A stretch of DNA of 64,000 bases from Cordia subcordata (Eukaryota; Streptophyta; Magnoliopsida; Boraginales; Cordiaceae), in NCBI GenBank assembly GCA_028554755.1, contig JAPTOF010000001.1, positions 28,447,501-28,511,500 on the forward strand, read 5' to 3'. Positions 44,588 through 57,388 of this stretch are shown in pieces (the first letter of the stretch is position 1; each line of letters starts with the position of its first letter). The notes beneath the pieces were generated by a model. It was not told the origin of the DNA and ran no database searches. It saw only the letters and a list, made by a program, of their open reading frames with translations. The position numbers and the translations under genes are program-made.

Positions 44588-46379
44588 TGTAGGATCGATA
44601 ATATTACACGTGGTCTTTCCTAGTCCACATTTTCAAAAATACTACCAAGAAAACATGCTAGGAAAATAAAATAACTATATAACACACACAAGAGCATGCT
44701 TAAGAACATATAGAACATAACTAATATTTGCAAAATATGTAAAGCTAACTTCTTGAAGCATGAGGCCTTTGATGAATCTAAAACCGTTACGAGCTTTATT
44801 CCTGCTCATGAACAAGGCGACCAAAAAAAATTTTACTATAAAGGTGTTACAATACGCAACTCCAAAGTCTTCTTCCATATAGTTAAAGAGACTTTTCTTC
44901 AGAGAATAGCCTCTTGTGTGGGAAGAAGCAAAGTAATATGCTCTTGAAAATGTAGAGCAAAAAACTACAAAATAAATGTGTACTTTGTGTTGTAGTATTC
45001 TCTTGCCAAAATGGAAGCGATTAGCTACAAAATTTTTGTATGCTAGAAATAGTTTAAGGTCTTGCCTATTTATAGAAAAAATTTGGCACCTATAAACTTT
45101 CTATGTGGAGAACTTTTTCCTAGTAGTAAATGTTTGCTACATGTCATGGAAGTTACTTGTACAATTTGAATTCTTCTTGTAGTAACTTTCTAGCACATGT
45201 CTTGCAAGATTGGGCCAAGCCCACAATCCAAGCCCAATATATAGACCATAATCCATGTGGAGACCCAAGCCCAATATGAAACCATCCAAGCCCAATTAGG
45301 TTATCTTGGACTCTAAAGAAAGCCCAAACCCAATTCCAAGCTTTGGCCCAATAAGGCCATTACCACAATATGGAATTTTCTCTTTCAAGATTACTCTCTC
45401 AAAGTCATTTCAATTGAGGAAGGGACCAAGAAGACACAATTAACCTTGGCTTCCAAAAGTAATAAAAATGTCATTTCTCGATCTAGATGACATAATAATT
45501 ATTTTTAACTCTGATCTATTCCACCATAAGATCAAAGTTGCACTCCTAGAATAATTGCTAACCCTCAACTAAGGCCGGTTCTTTGGCCTGTGTACTATCA
45601 CCCCCTTAGCTGCATCTTTTCTTTTAGGTGTTTTGTCCTACTACCAACCATCTTTGGTAATGGAATCTCTTGATCTCGGGAGCGACCCTCAAGCCATATG
45701 ACCGATACACCCATAAAGGTAGTATCAATATATGTAGATTTGGATGATAAATATGGACAATCCCAAAGGGGACACATAGATTTTATATTGCATATGCATG
45801 TTCCAATTAATTAGAACTTAGCACTCAATGCATAAGGCTGTTGATCCTAATAAAGTAAGATCTCACCCACAGTGAATCAAAGTACCAAACACTAACTTCA
45901 TTAGTTCATCTGCATATACTCAATATTAAGAGCAATGATTATTTAGTAGCAGTGAGTATCTTGTTTTCTTTCTTTGATAGTACGTCTCTAGAAAACATAC
46001 TCAAAATGGTCATTTCAAATACGTGACCCACGTACTATTGAGACAAATCCGGAAAGTCCTCCAATGACCTAGGTAGATCACCCTCAACGAGGAAACTTGC
46101 TCAATATAACCTTATCCCAATAGAGTGCCCAACACTACCATTTGGTTGTAGACTCAATTTATGATGTGACTAAATCTAGACTTAGACCTACTGTACGTCC
46201 AACCTCAGTACGCACCCAAGTCATTAGTTCAAGTCAAGGGACCTTTATACATACATCAATAAAACATACCAGAGATAATAAGTAAGGAACTCATAATGCC
46301 ATTTAACAAAATGATTATACATTGTTTAACATCCAAAATGTTACATACAAGTGAGCTTTAGGGCATACTAATTCTAACA
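44588..46379 (-). repeat. C2 3' LTR
   Basis: 1792 bp from tgtaggatcg to ttctaaCA. Minus-strand TATA ctataaatag at 45066-45075. Longer than the C1 LTR. Confidence 0.9.
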
Positions 46380-46396
46380 ATCTCCCACTTGCACTA
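46380..46396 (-). other. C2 polypurine tract
   Basis: Minus strand tagtgcaagtgggagat directly before TGTTAGAAT. Confidence 0.85.
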
Positions 46397-47295
46397 AAGA
46401 TCACTTTTACACAACCTAATACCCATAAACTCTAAATGTGTGGTAAACATTTTCTCTAAAAGAGTCTTTGTAAATAGGTCTGCCAGTTTTTCCACTGAAG
46501 CTATCTTTTCAACTACAACATCTCCTCTCTAGATAAACTTATGAATCAAATGATATTTTCGTTCAATGTATTTACCCTTTTTGTGATTCCTGGGCTCCTT
46601 GCATTGTGAAACATCACTGTTATTGTCGTAATACAACTTTATTGGTCTGTGAACTACCGACACAACCTCTAGGTTTAAAAGAAACTTTCTTAGCCATACT
46701 GCCTTTTTCGCAGCCTCAGATGCTATTACATACTTGGCCTCTATGGTAGAGTCAGTAATAGAATTTTGCTTCATACTTCTTCATGAAATAGCTCATCCTA
46801 ATAGAGCAAAAACATATCCAAAAGTAGACTTCCCAGAATCTCTGTCGGGCTGGAAATCAGAGTCTGTATAAGCTAATAGCATTAGATCATCTGCACAGTA
46901 TTTTAGCACATAATCCTTAGTCCCTTGCAGGAACTTGAATATATGCTTAACCGCAACCCAATGTGCCAGTCCAGGGTTTGACTAATATCTACTAACCATG
47001 CCAACAGCAAAGTAGATATTTGGCCTAGTACATAACATGGCATACATGAGGCTTCCAACCAGTGAGACATAAGGAACTCGTTTCATGTTGTCTATCTCCT
47101 TAAGTGTTTTAGGTCATTGATCTTGAGATAGATAAACTCCATTTCTAGAAGATAATGAGGCTTTCTTAGAGTTTTGCATGTTAAACCTAACCAATATCTT
47201 CTCAATAAATTAAGCTTGAGATAGGGCTAGCCTTCTGTTTTTATGATCTCACATAAGCTTGATGCCTAGAACATAACTAACTTCTCCTAAATCCT
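46397..47295 (-). pseudogene. C2 RNase H, broken
   Basis: 46774-46529 reads KQNSITDSTIEAKYVIASEA and KLYYDNNSDVSQCKEPRNHK, with the conserved Glu and Asp of RNase H. The part closer to RT (47290-46790) aligns to C1 with stops such as at 47112. Confidence 0.82.
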
Positions 47296-48071
47296 TCATT
47301 TGAAATGTGTAGAAAGCCAAACCTTGATGGATGATAACATCCCCACATCATTTCCAATAAGTAGGATATCATCCACATACAAAACCAAAAAAGCTATAGC
47401 ATTTCCATTACGCCTCTTATATACGCAAGGTTCATTAATATTTTGGTCAAAACCATAAGATTTAATTGCATGATCAAATTTGATGTTCCATGCTCTAGAT
47501 GCCTGCTTTAATCCATAAATGGACTTTTTTAACTTACAAACCATATATTCCTGGCCTTTGGCAACATATCCATCTGGTTGTGTCATGTAAATGGTCTCGT
47601 CAAGCTCTCCATTAAGAAAAGCTGTCTTGATGTCTATTTGCCATATCTCGTAGTCATAATTACATGCAATGGCAAGAAGTATCCTAATGGATTTAAGCAT
47701 GGCTACTGGTGAGAAAATTTCCTCATATCCATTTGCCATATCTCGTAGTCATAATGACATGCGATGGCAAGAAGTATCCTGATGGATTTAAGCATGGCTA
47801 CCGGTGAGAAAGTTTCCTCATACTCGATCCCTTCTTTCTGAGTATAACCTTTCGCCACCAACCTAGCTTTAAAAGTTTTAATTTTTCCGTCAACTCCTCT
47901 TTTCCTCTTGTAGACCCATTTGCACCCTATAGGTTTTACCCTTTCAGGTGCAATTACAAGATCGTAAACTTTGTTAGAATACATAGTTTCTAACTCTGAA
48001 TCCATTGCCTTATGCCATTGGTCGGCATCTATGTCAAAAACTGCTTCATCGTAACTTGTGGGATCTACCAC
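47296..48071 (-). pseudogene. C2 reverse transcriptase disrupted by a 95-bp tandem duplication
   Basis: 48071-47703 has KPIGCKWVYKRKRGVDGKIK and EYEETFSPVAMLKSIRILLA; 47739-47296 repeats EEIFSPVAMLKSIRILLAIA and goes on to FLNGELDETIYMTQPDGYVA, SIYGLKQASRAWN and the catalytic LYVDDILLIGND. Both YVDD and the fingers are intact, but the duplicated block shifts frame. Confidence 0.88.
47636..47825. repeat. Tandem duplication, 2 x 95 bp, in C2 RT
   Basis: Units begin atttgccatatctcgtag at 47636 and 47731 and differ at six or seven positions. C1 has one copy. Confidence 0.88.
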
Positions 48072-48294
48072 CTGATCCTTTGAAGAAGTCTAAAAGGACT
48101 GTCTATAGTATCTATCAGGAGGCCTGGATATACTTCTACTATGATAAGGCTCGCTGGTCCTTTTCATTTATAGTTACCACAGGTGTTACTGGAGATTCTT
48201 GTGAAATCTCTTCTAGAACAACTTCAGAATTTGGTGTTTTCTGGACCATTTCACCATTATCTAAGTATCTAGCATAGGTGCTTATAAACACCTT

Positions 48295-48620
48295 TTACTC
48301 TTTAGGAATATAAAAGATCCCACCTCTGGTTCCTTTAGGATACCCAATAAAATAACATAACTCAGATCTTGGTTCCAACTCTGAAGCATTACTATTAAGT
48401 ACATAAGCTGGACAACCCCAAATGTAGAGATGACTTAAACTAGGCTTACGCCCGATCCACATTTCTTCTGGTGTCTTAGGTACTGATTTAGATGGTACCA
48501 GGTTCAAGATGTATGCTACTGTCTCAAGGGCATACCCCCAAAAAGATAAAGGTAATGATGCATGAATCATCATTGACCTAACCATATCTGATAGGGTGAG
48601 ATTCCTTCTCTCTGCTACAC
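48295..48620 (-). pseudogene. C2 integrase, C-terminal part
   Basis: Continues 48585-48295 with [40 protein letters not shown] and [15 protein letters not shown]. The right edge is the A2 insertion point. 48072-48294 is the degraded integrase-RT linker. Confidence 0.85.
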
Positions 48621-49562
48621 TGGTGTCTTCTTACGAGTGCAAGTTTTAAAAGACCCGCAAGTGTACGGATCGTGCAATACAGTGTTTACGAGTGCGGGTG
48701 TCGAACCACAGAGAGGCGTGAATATCGTGAATGTATCCTATGCTTGGTGTCCTAAAAGAGCTAAAAAGAAAGATCTAAACTAAGTGTACTTTTTCTTGTG
48801 AAGGTTTGGATTGTCGGGAGCTCTAAGTAAATGAAAAAAAACTAAACAATGAATAAAAACAAAAGGGACGCAGGTTGATTAAGAAGAAACTAACAATTGG
48901 AAAGGGATTAGGGTGACTTGGACTTATGAATGGGTAACTCCATACTCAAATGCTATGGGATTAAGGGATGATGGCTAACTATCAAAAGTGCTCTTAACTA
49001 GGTTGTTAGTTAGTGTCCTGATTTCCCCCTAGGACTCGGTGCGGGTCCGTCCCTAGGTGACGTCTCCTAGAGCTACGGCGTGGTCCTTATGACCTAAGGC
49101 CTCAAGAGGGACTAACTAACTTCCTAGGTGGCTTAGAATGAAACTACCCTAGTACCTAAACCGTTGGCTGGGTTTAAAGCCAAGACCTAGTGTTGCTAAG
49201 GTCGACTAAATCTATCCTGGAACCTATTGGCTGGATTTAAAGCCAAAGGAAACTCGACCTAGATTAGCCCTAAATTATACTCCGTCATTCTAAGATCACT
49301 ACAGCAGGATTTGACTAACATTCATACACATGTGATATTGAAATTATGCTTGTTACTAGGCATGCAAATACGCATATAGACATGAATAAAAGCACTACCC
49401 ACTTCATAACATCCATGTATAAACACATAGACATGAGTACAGCATGGATTAGATGTGTTTAGTAACAAACAAACTTCAATTAATATATATGTACTCATCT
49501 AGGTATTTTATCAAACACATAGACATGAATGAAAGAACACCCAATTAAACAAAACAAATCAA

Positions 49563-49596
<34 letters not shown>

Positions 49597-50410
49597 GCCA
49601 TCATATCCCATATCATAAGAGTATAAAATTAACCCATTACATAAGTTTTATCACCCTATACAAGCCTACTCAGACATAATAGAAAATAGAATGAAAGAGA
49701 TATAACGAAACTCCCCTTTCATCCTAGCGATTTTAGAACACAGCTTGTAAACAATCTCGATTCCAAAGCGTTTGAATCCTCCAACGAAACTTGGTTCTTC
49801 GTGAAAAGTATGTGAAAAGGGTGTGTGAGGCGGCTAGGGAATAGGTTAAGTGTGTGTGAGAATAGGTGTGAAGTGTGTGCAAAAACCCTCTTCTTTTCTG
49901 CTCCGCATTGGGCTTTATTTATAGATTCGCGCATAGGGTCGACCGTCTAGGTCGACCGGCCTCTGGAGTACTCGACCGGCTTTCTTCAAGGGCTCTCTGG
50001 AGTGGCCGGTCGACCGGCTCTTGAAGGGGGGTCGTCCGGCTTTTCGACGAAGCTCTTTGGAGTGGCCGGTCGACCTAGTCGGTCGACCGGCTATTCTTCC
50101 TTAGCGTCCGGCTGACTTCCTTCATCTAATTTTTCGTCATTTCGGCCTTTAGTCTTCTCCCTTAGACCCGTGCATGTCCTATCTTCATCACCTTTCATTG
50201 TTCAATCTTTATCTTAACCCAAAGTCACCTGAATCATTGAAAATAAGCTATTAGTGTAGCATTTTATCTCTTAAACTCAATATGCACATTTATTCACACT
50301 TAAGCCTATTCCTATCAAAAGTACTACACTAATGCATCATTATAAGCATTCAACACCTCTAAAGTATAAGTAAATGGTGATGCAAACACACACCAAATCA
50401 CAACTCATCA
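48621..50410 (-). repeat. A2 3' LTR
   Basis: 1790 bp, sense-strand TGATGAGTTG...GAAGACACCA. (AT)n tract at 49565-49591. Confidence 0.93.
49914..50112 (-). promoter_or_regulatory. A2 3' LTR promoter region: TATA plus GGTCGACC array
   Basis: Minus-strand TATA ctataaata at 49916-49924. Immediately upstream, 49937-50112 holds repeated ggtcgaccg and tcgaccggc words (at least seven) interspersed with ggagtggcc and ggctctctgg. Array and TATA are seen; function is inferred. Confidence 0.6.
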
Positions 50411-50431
50411 ACACCCCCAAACCTTCTCCTT

Positions 50432-50445
50432 GCTTGTCCTCAAGC
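50432..50445 (-). promoter_or_regulatory. Hairpin beside A2 polypurine tract
   Basis: GCTTGAGGACAAGC, perfect 5-bp stem with loop AGGA, next to the purine tract. Confidence 0.55.
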
Positions 50446-51360
50446 AAGCCTAATCTTAAATTTTATTTCTAAAGCTGATACAATGGATTGCCTGAAGGAC
50501 TGACTCACTATCAGCATTAGTTTGAGAAACATGAAAGGGCATTCTTATTGTGAAGAGATCCCTACGCCTCTTTGAATCTTCCCTCTACTCATAAGGGGTC
50601 TCGTTCCTCATGGGAATTTCCCAAGTAGCCAATCCACCACAAGCCTAGGATTTTAACTCACGCACTCGGGATATTGGTATTTCGTGCTCCCTCAATTGAC
50701 ATGGTCTCCCTAACATGCACCAAGCCTCAAGGATAAAAAAGAGAGAATATACAAACACAATGGCTTTTTATAAGCCTTATTCACATGCTTGCAAAGATGA
50801 TAACTTGTGCTAAGTTGACATTGTGTCACTTATGCACTTATTCACTAACTTTTAGGTGCTTTTGGCTTTTCCTCTTTTTCACTTCATTCATAGAATTTTG
50901 CACTTTTTTGCCTCTTTTTTTTCAATCATTTTTTTTTTCATTTTCATTGTATTGAATTCTCAGAAAGGAAGAAAAAGAAAGGTTTAAGCATATCAACAAG
51001 AACCAATCAAAGACGGGGCACTCACATCAATAACCCTTTTTCAACACTCTTTCCTACCAAGCTATGGGGTGGCTACAAGGGTTATTCTTTTAAGGTTCTC
51101 ACTCCCCACAACTTTTAAGGGCATCTCCTCCAAGACTTAGTTTTCAAACCACTCTATTTATTCCCCCACAATGTCTCTCATCTTAATAAATCAATAGAGT
51201 CAATCACAAAAGCCAACACAATGATCAACAAAGAAATACATGACTCTATATGCATCAAAATTGAAAAAAAAAAAATTTCAAAATTGAAAAATTTTCACCA
51301 TTTAAACGCATGATGCAATCTACCCTAAGTAAAATATAACAAGAAAGAAAACTAAACTCC

Positions 51361-51395
51361 CACACCCCAAACCTAAACTTTGCTTGTCCTCAAGC
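51361..51395 (-). promoter_or_regulatory. Second hairpin plus purine tract in A2
   Basis: GCTTGAGGACAAGC at 51382-51395 followed on minus by aaagtttaggtttggggtgtg, 950 bp upstream of the terminal pair. Confidence 0.55.
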
Positions 51396-51832
51396 AAATA
51401 GAACAAAGCACAACAAAAACAAGCAAGTTATCATTACAAAACAAGTAAGGGTGGTGGGGATAGGGTGCGAACAGGGGAACAAGTGGAGAAAGGATAGATA
51501 CAACCTTGCATTTTCTTGAAAGCTTTCCATGCCAACATCATCTCACCATACTGCTAATCTGTGACTCACAATTCATAAACACTCACAAAGAAAACAAGAT
51601 TAGTAGCATTGCCTATGCATACTCGCATTGGCATGTGCAATAAGAAGCAGTGGTGTATCTTACGGGACAAAGGATTAGGATTCAACACTTTAAGTTGGGT
51701 GCAAGAAAGATAAAAGAAAGAAAATAAAAAGAAACAAAAGTCAAACAAATGCAAGACTATAGAATTGAACCTAGGTTGCCTCCTAGTAGCGCTAACCACC
51801 AAGCCGTCAGCCATGCAAATACTAGCTCATCT

Positions 51833-52348
51833 TCAACTTCCATCTGCGGGATCCTGAAGCTCTAAAACCTCCACACGAGCCATGCTCGGATCATAAGCGT
51901 GCTTCAGGCGTTGCCCATTTACCGTCAACTCTCGGCCATCCTTTAAGTCTTTGATCTTGACTGCTCCAGAAGGATAGCCAATCATCACCTCATATGGACC
52001 ATCCCATCTCGTCTTAAGCTTACCTGGAAAAAGCTTCAGTCGTGAGTTAAACAACCAAACTTTATCAAGAGGAGAGAATGATTTCTTAATAACGTGTTTA
52101 TCATGGATTCTCTTCATCCTATCCTTATAAAGTTTAGCGTTCTCATATGCCTCGAATCTAAGTTCTTCCAATTCTGCTAGGTCTAGCCTCCTTTTCTCAC
52201 CCGCTTTTGCCAAGTCAAAATTTAGGGCTTTGATTGCCCAATACGCTCTATGTTCAAGTTCAACCGGCAAGTGACAAGCTTTACCAAATACCAATCTATA
52301 CGGAGACATACCAATAGGAGTCTTAAAGGCGATGCACGGTAGGCCCAC
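51833..52348 (-). pseudogene. A2 integrase C-terminal domain, shifted frame
   Basis: Starts after a frameshift near 52330 and reads [40 protein letters not shown] and [20 protein letters not shown], then [20 protein letters not shown]. That is the GPF/Y-type C-terminal module of gypsy integrase, without a chromodomain. It ends at 51833. It belongs to the same polyprotein as the upstream frame. Confidence 0.88.
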
Positions 52349-53898
52349 AAAGCATCATTTAATCTAATAGACCAATCTTTTCTATCGTGCCTAACCGTTT
52401 TCTCTAGAATGTGTTTGATCTCTCTATTGGACACCTCTACTTGTCCACTAGTCTGCGGGTGATAAGGAGTGGCTATTTTATGGGTGACTGAATATTTCCT
52501 CAACAAGGCCTCTAAAGTCCTATGGCGAAAATGCAAACCCCCATCACTAATTAAGACCCTAGGGACTCCAAATCTAGAGAAAATGTTCTCTTTAATAAAC
52601 TTAACCACTACCCTATGGTCATTAGTGCGTGTAGGAATAGCCTCAACCCATTTGGATACATAATCAACGGCCACTAAAATGTATTGACACCCAAAGGAAG
52701 GTGGAAATGGACCCATGAAGTCTATACCCCAAACATCGAACAACTCACAAGGAAGAATAGGGGATAAAGGCATCATGTTTCTCCTAGAGATGGACCCGGA
52801 TTGTTGACATCTAAAACACTTTTTGCAATATTCCTGGGCATCCCTAAAGAGAGTAGGCCAAAATAATCCACTTTGCAAGACCTTCGCAGCAGTCTTCTTC
52901 CCACTAAAATGATCCCCACACCCCTCATCATGACACATGCTTAACACGCTCTCAAACTCCTCCTCAGGCACACACCGGCAAATCATTTGATCCGTACACA
53001 CTTTAAAAAGATAGGGGTCCTCCCAAAAGAAATGCCTAACTTGTGCTAGGAACCTATCTTTTTCTCTTTTCTCCCAATGAGACGGAAAATGCCCTGTGGC
53101 AAGATAATTAACTATATGAGCGAACCAAGGTGTGTGATGAGAAATAGCAAATAATTGCTCATCAGGGAATGAATCATGAAAAGGAGATGGATCACTAGAA
53201 GACTCGCTAACAAGACGGGAAAGATGATCCGCAACTAAATTCTCTCTACCTTTCTTATCCCGAATTTCTAAGTCAAACTCTTGAAGGAGGAGCATCCACC
53301 TAATCAAGTGGGGCTTAGATTCTTTCTTAGACAACAAATACTTCAATGTCGCATGATCGGTGTAGACAATTACTCTGGATCCTAGGATGTATGACCTAAA
53401 CTTGTCGAGAGAGAAGACTATCGCTAGAAGCTCTTTTTTCTTAGTAGTGTAATTCTTTTGTGCTTCATCAAAAGTCTTGCTAGCATAGTATACAACAGGG
53501 GGCAACTTATCCTTCCTTTGACCTAAAACAGCTCCTATTGCATAATCGGATGCATCACACATAACCTCAAATGAAAGACTGTAGTCAGGTGGTTGGATAA
53601 TCGAGGATGTTGATAATAAGGATTTAAGCCTATTGAAAGCTCTAACACATTCATCGTCAAAGTCAAAAGGAACATCTTGTGCTAGGAGCCTAGACAAAGG
53701 ACGTGCAACGTGACTAAAATCCTTAATGAATCTACGGTAGAATCCTGCATGTCCTAGAAAAGATCTAACATCCTTGACACACTTAGGGACAAGCAACTTC
53801 TCAATTAATTCAACCTTAGCTGGGTCGACTTGAATTCCATTAGATGAGACAACATGACCCAGCACTATCCCTCGTTGCACCATGAAGTGGGATTTCTC
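52349..53898 (-). pseudogene. A2 RNase H and integrase core (long open frame)
   Basis: From 53883 the frame stays open for 553 codons. It contains the RT thumb ([20 protein letters not shown]), RNase H ([50 protein letters not shown]), the integrase zinc finger ([17 protein letters not shown] preceded by a His pair near [10 protein letters not shown]) and the core with [25 protein letters not shown] and [13 protein letters not shown]; the D, D and E residues are all in place. It ends when a frameshift near 52330 replaces the C-terminal part (out-of-frame text to 52222). Confidence 0.9.
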
Positions 53899-54549
53899 CT
53901 AACTTAACACTAAATTCTTCTCTACACATCGATCTAAGACTAAAGAGAGATGATTCAAGCACTCATCAAAGCTATCTCCAAAGACTGAGAAATCATCCAT
54001 AAAAATCTCTAAGTGTCTCTCAATCATATCACTAAAAATGGCCATCATGCATCTCTGAAAAGTCGCTGAGGCATTACAAAGACCGAAGGGCATTCTCGTA
54101 TAAGCAAAAGTGCCATAGGGACAAGTAAAGGTGGTCTTTTCCTGGTCCTTGGGAAACACAAGGATCTGGTTATATCCCGAATAGCCATCTAGAAAACAAT
54201 AGTAGCTGTGCCCAGCTACTCTATCTAAAATCTGGTCTAGAAAAGGCAATGGGAAATGATCCTTCCTAGTTTTGGAGTTGAGCTTCCTATAATCAATACA
54301 GACCCTCCATCCCGTAGGAGTACGTGTAGGGATAAGCTTTCCTCTCTCATTCTCAACAATTGTGATCCCGGACTTCTTAGGGACAACTTGGACTAGGCTA
54401 ACCCACTCACTATCGGAGATCAGAAAAATAATGCCTGCATCCAAAAGCTTAATGATCTCCTTCTTAACTACTTCGCTCATGTGTGGGTTTAGCCTCCTTT
54501 GCATCTCCCTAGAAGGAATGGCTCCATCTTCAAGGTGAATACGATGCAT
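53899..54549 (-). pseudogene. A2 reverse transcriptase, ended by TAG
   Basis: IFLISDSEWVSLVQVVPKKS, GWRVCIDYRKLNSKTRKDHF, CPYGTFAYTRMPFGLCNASA and the catalytic FMDDFSVFGDSF (FMDD variant). TAG at 53899-53901 stands where the family has Trp (VLSW-EK); after it the frame resumes unchanged, so one substitution separates RT from RNase H. A frame change near 54550-54690 separates it from protease. Confidence 0.9.
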
Positions 54550-54685
54550 ACAAATAGAGGGGTCTATACCTCGTAAATCATCAATCTTCCACCCTATTGC
54601 CTTCCTATGTTTCCTAAGGACCTCTAAGAGACGCTTCTCATTCTCACTAGAAAGATCGGAAGCTATGATAACCGGAAGAGTCTCA

Positions 54686-56101
54686 CTAGAGCCTAGGAAT
54701 GCATACTTGGATGATCCAGAAGGGTTTGAGCTCTAAAGAAAGGCTGGGCTCAACCAAGGGGGACTTAACCTCAGCATCATCAATGCGTTCATCACTAGAA
54801 ATGGGAGTAGAAGAATTAACCTTGAGTGACTTATTAATCAAACAGCTCTCAATTAAGGAAGTAGAAGCTATACATTTCTTCTCTAAGGTCTCCAAATCAA
54901 AATTTGACATCACTTCTTCAAATTTCCTCAAATCATCTCCATCAGTCATAGTCATAGTCATTTCTATGAAATCCTCAATGCAAGAATCAATCACATCTAC
55001 TTTAAAGCACTCTTCTCCATCCTCCTCTTCTATACTAGCTCTATTCACCGCCTCTGCAACCTTCATAGTGGATTTCAAATTCCCAAATTTCATCTCTAAT
55101 ATCCCTGACCTACAATGGATAATGGCATCTGCGGTGGCAAGGAAGGGGCGACCTAGAAGAATGGGTGTAGAATGTCTAGAGTCGTGTCCCGAATCCATAT
55201 CTAACACTATAAAGTCAACAGGGTACACGAACTCACCTACCTGAACCATAACGTCCTCTATCACCCCCTTAGGTCTACGCTCAAATCTATCAGCTAGCTG
55301 AAGAGTAACATACGTAGGAGACAACTCACCTAGGCCTAACTGCTGATCGACAGAATAGGGAATAAGATTCACACTAGATCCTAAATCTAACAAGGCATGA
55401 TCAATTTGCGTCTCACGGATCCTACAAGGAATGGTGAAAGCTCCGGGGTCACTCCTCTTGGGCGGAAGGCCCGAAGTACAAATACTACTCATCTTCTCCA
55501 TAAGCCTCACCTTTTTAGGAATGGTCGATGATCTACGTTTCCTTGTACAAAGATCCATAAAGAACTTAGAGTAAGATGGGATGGAAATGATCGCATCTAT
55601 CAAACGAAGATTGACCTTAAGATCTTTGAGATGCTCTAAAATCTTGAAGAACCTAGAATCCTCACTAGATGTAGGTCTCTCTAAAGCGGATGGAAAAGGA
55701 ACTCTAGGCTCTATATCTCTAGATGCATGGGAGTTATCCATAGGTTCTTTTCCCACCCTATGTGGTCGGGAAGTACTAATCTCTCCCTGATCTCTAACGG
55801 TCTCATTTCTCTCAACAGGACTCTCTCTAGAATTTCCCCCAACAAGGTTACCATGTTGTGCTCTAGACTCGAAAGGACCACTAGGTGCAGACACTGCAGA
55901 GTGAATTCCTACCCTATTATCCACTACCCGACCGCTCCTAAGAGTGGTGACAGCTTTAGCTTGAGCCTGAGAAGGGTAAGTGGTGTCAGTGGAGGAACAA
56001 GATTGGACTCTAGGGTTTACTTCCTGAGAAGGTAATTTCCCGTGGTCTCTAGTGCTCAATTGACTAGCAATCTGTCCTAACTGTGCCTCAAACCTGGCCA
56101 T
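54686..56101 (-). pseudogene. A2 gag C-terminus and aspartic protease
   Basis: 471 codons open. Begins MARFEAQLGQIASQLSTRDH (in frame with the gag ORF, split only by one TAA), then AVTTLRSGRVVD, a linker, and the protease with LLDLGSSVNLIPYSV and ILLGRPFLATADAI, followed by an acidic tail. The protease would cleave the polyprotein in virus-like particles. Confidence 0.88.
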
Positions 56102-57388
56102 TTACTGCCTATTTTCTGCCAATTCCTGTTGTTGATTCTGAATAAATTGCATTATCTTCATCATGTCATTACTAGGAGGCTGGCTACTAGAGGGAGCAGG
56201 TAAAGCTTGACGTTGAGGAGCACTAGTGAGACGGGGTTGATTGACTTGATAAAAACCTGATGGATATTGCGGACGGGGTCGCTGCTGAGGTGGAACTTGA
56301 GGATGTGAACTAGACTCATGCTGTCCTTGTCTCCAGGAAAATTTCGGATTGTCCCTCCAACCCGGATTGTACGTGTTTGAGTATGGATTATACTCACGAG
56401 AATAACCTTGTGTGGCACACACTTGCTCTTTCATGAATTCAGGAAATTGGGATGCTAAAGGGCAAGCTAGGGTCTCATGAGATGACTCGGAGCATAATGC
56501 ACAAACTTCAACAACTAAGGGGGTAGAGGAAGCACTTGAAGAACTAGTCCTAGGACTCTGAGATGAAATGGACAAAGAGATGAATTGATCTAGTTTAGTT
56601 GTTAACGCCTCGACCTTAGAGGGTAAGTCTGAAGAAATTCCAACCTCACTAACACTTCTCTTATTACCCCCTCGACTAGATCTTTCCATTGCAAAATTTT
56701 GAAATGAATTCTCAGCCATCATTTCTATTTTCTCCCATGCCTCGATTGGTCTTAAAAGATAGAAACCACCATCGGAGGCGGCATTGACCATCATCCTATT
56801 TTGTTCGTTTAAACCTCGAAAGAAGTATTGCATTAGGTCATGATTGCCGTACCCATGGTGTGGACATTGTCTAAGAAGATCTTTGAACCTCTCCCAAGCT
56901 TCATGAAAAGATTCTAAGTCATGCTGGGAAAAAGGCATGATGGCAGTCCTAAGTTCGGCTGTCTTGGCCATAGGATAAAATTTCTGGAAGAATTTAGATT
57001 GAAGCTCAGCCCATGTAGTAATGCACCCATTAGGTAAGGAGTGCAACCAAGTCCTAGCCTTATCCTTAAGAGAGAAGGGAAACAATCTTAGACGTATGAC
57101 CTCTTGGGAGACATTTGGAACATGGAGAGTGGAACTCATTTCAACAAAATCAGTAATGTGATCAAGAGGACTCTCATTGCTTCTCCCGTAAAAGGAAGGA
57201 AGCATAGCCAACATATTAGGCTTAATCTCGAAGTTCGTACCCCCCAAACCTGGAATTTGAATAGCCGAATTAGGCTCAAATGTTTCGGCGAGAAAGAATT
57301 GCCTAAGAGTGGGTTCCTCATCTAAAGGTGGACACGGTCTACGGGTTCTGTCTAAAATGAGCTTGGGCTTGATGCCCAATGTGCTCAT
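56102..57388 (-). pseudogene. gag: A2 gag, interrupted by a single stop
   Basis: 428 codons from 57388. The gag domain spans about residues 25-190 (TLRQFFLAETFEPNSAIQIP, LAMLPSFYGRSNESPLDHIT, RLRLFPFSLKDKARTWLHSL, ESFHEAWERFKDLLRQCPHH). A degenerate zinc knuckle CALCSESSHETLACPL is at about residue 300. The rest is Pro/Gln/Ser-rich. TAA at 56102-56104 (ENRQ-stop-MARF) probably replaced CAA. A start upstream of 57388 is possible. Confidence 0.9.

Larger units (their letters stand above)
50411..51832 (-). other. A2 noncoding 3' region
   Basis: Polypurine tract aaggagaaggtttgggggtg directly before the LTR. No env-like frame. Low-complexity frames such as 51814-51566 are not credible. Ordered similarity to A1 11912-13484. 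Confidence 0.78.

Noticed and set aside
44675..44947. Frames in the C2 3' LTR resembling frames at 5593-5937 and 62955-63191
   Set aside because: They recur because the LTR recurs; the frames are not kept open equally and have no motifs.
50411..51832. Possible envelope gene of A2
   Set aside because: No long frame, signal peptide or transmembrane segment; the region is conserved as noncoding DNA in A1.
54699..56035. Plus-strand frames up to 181 codons
   Set aside because: Antisense of the A2 gag-protease frame, which has clear motifs on the minus strand.
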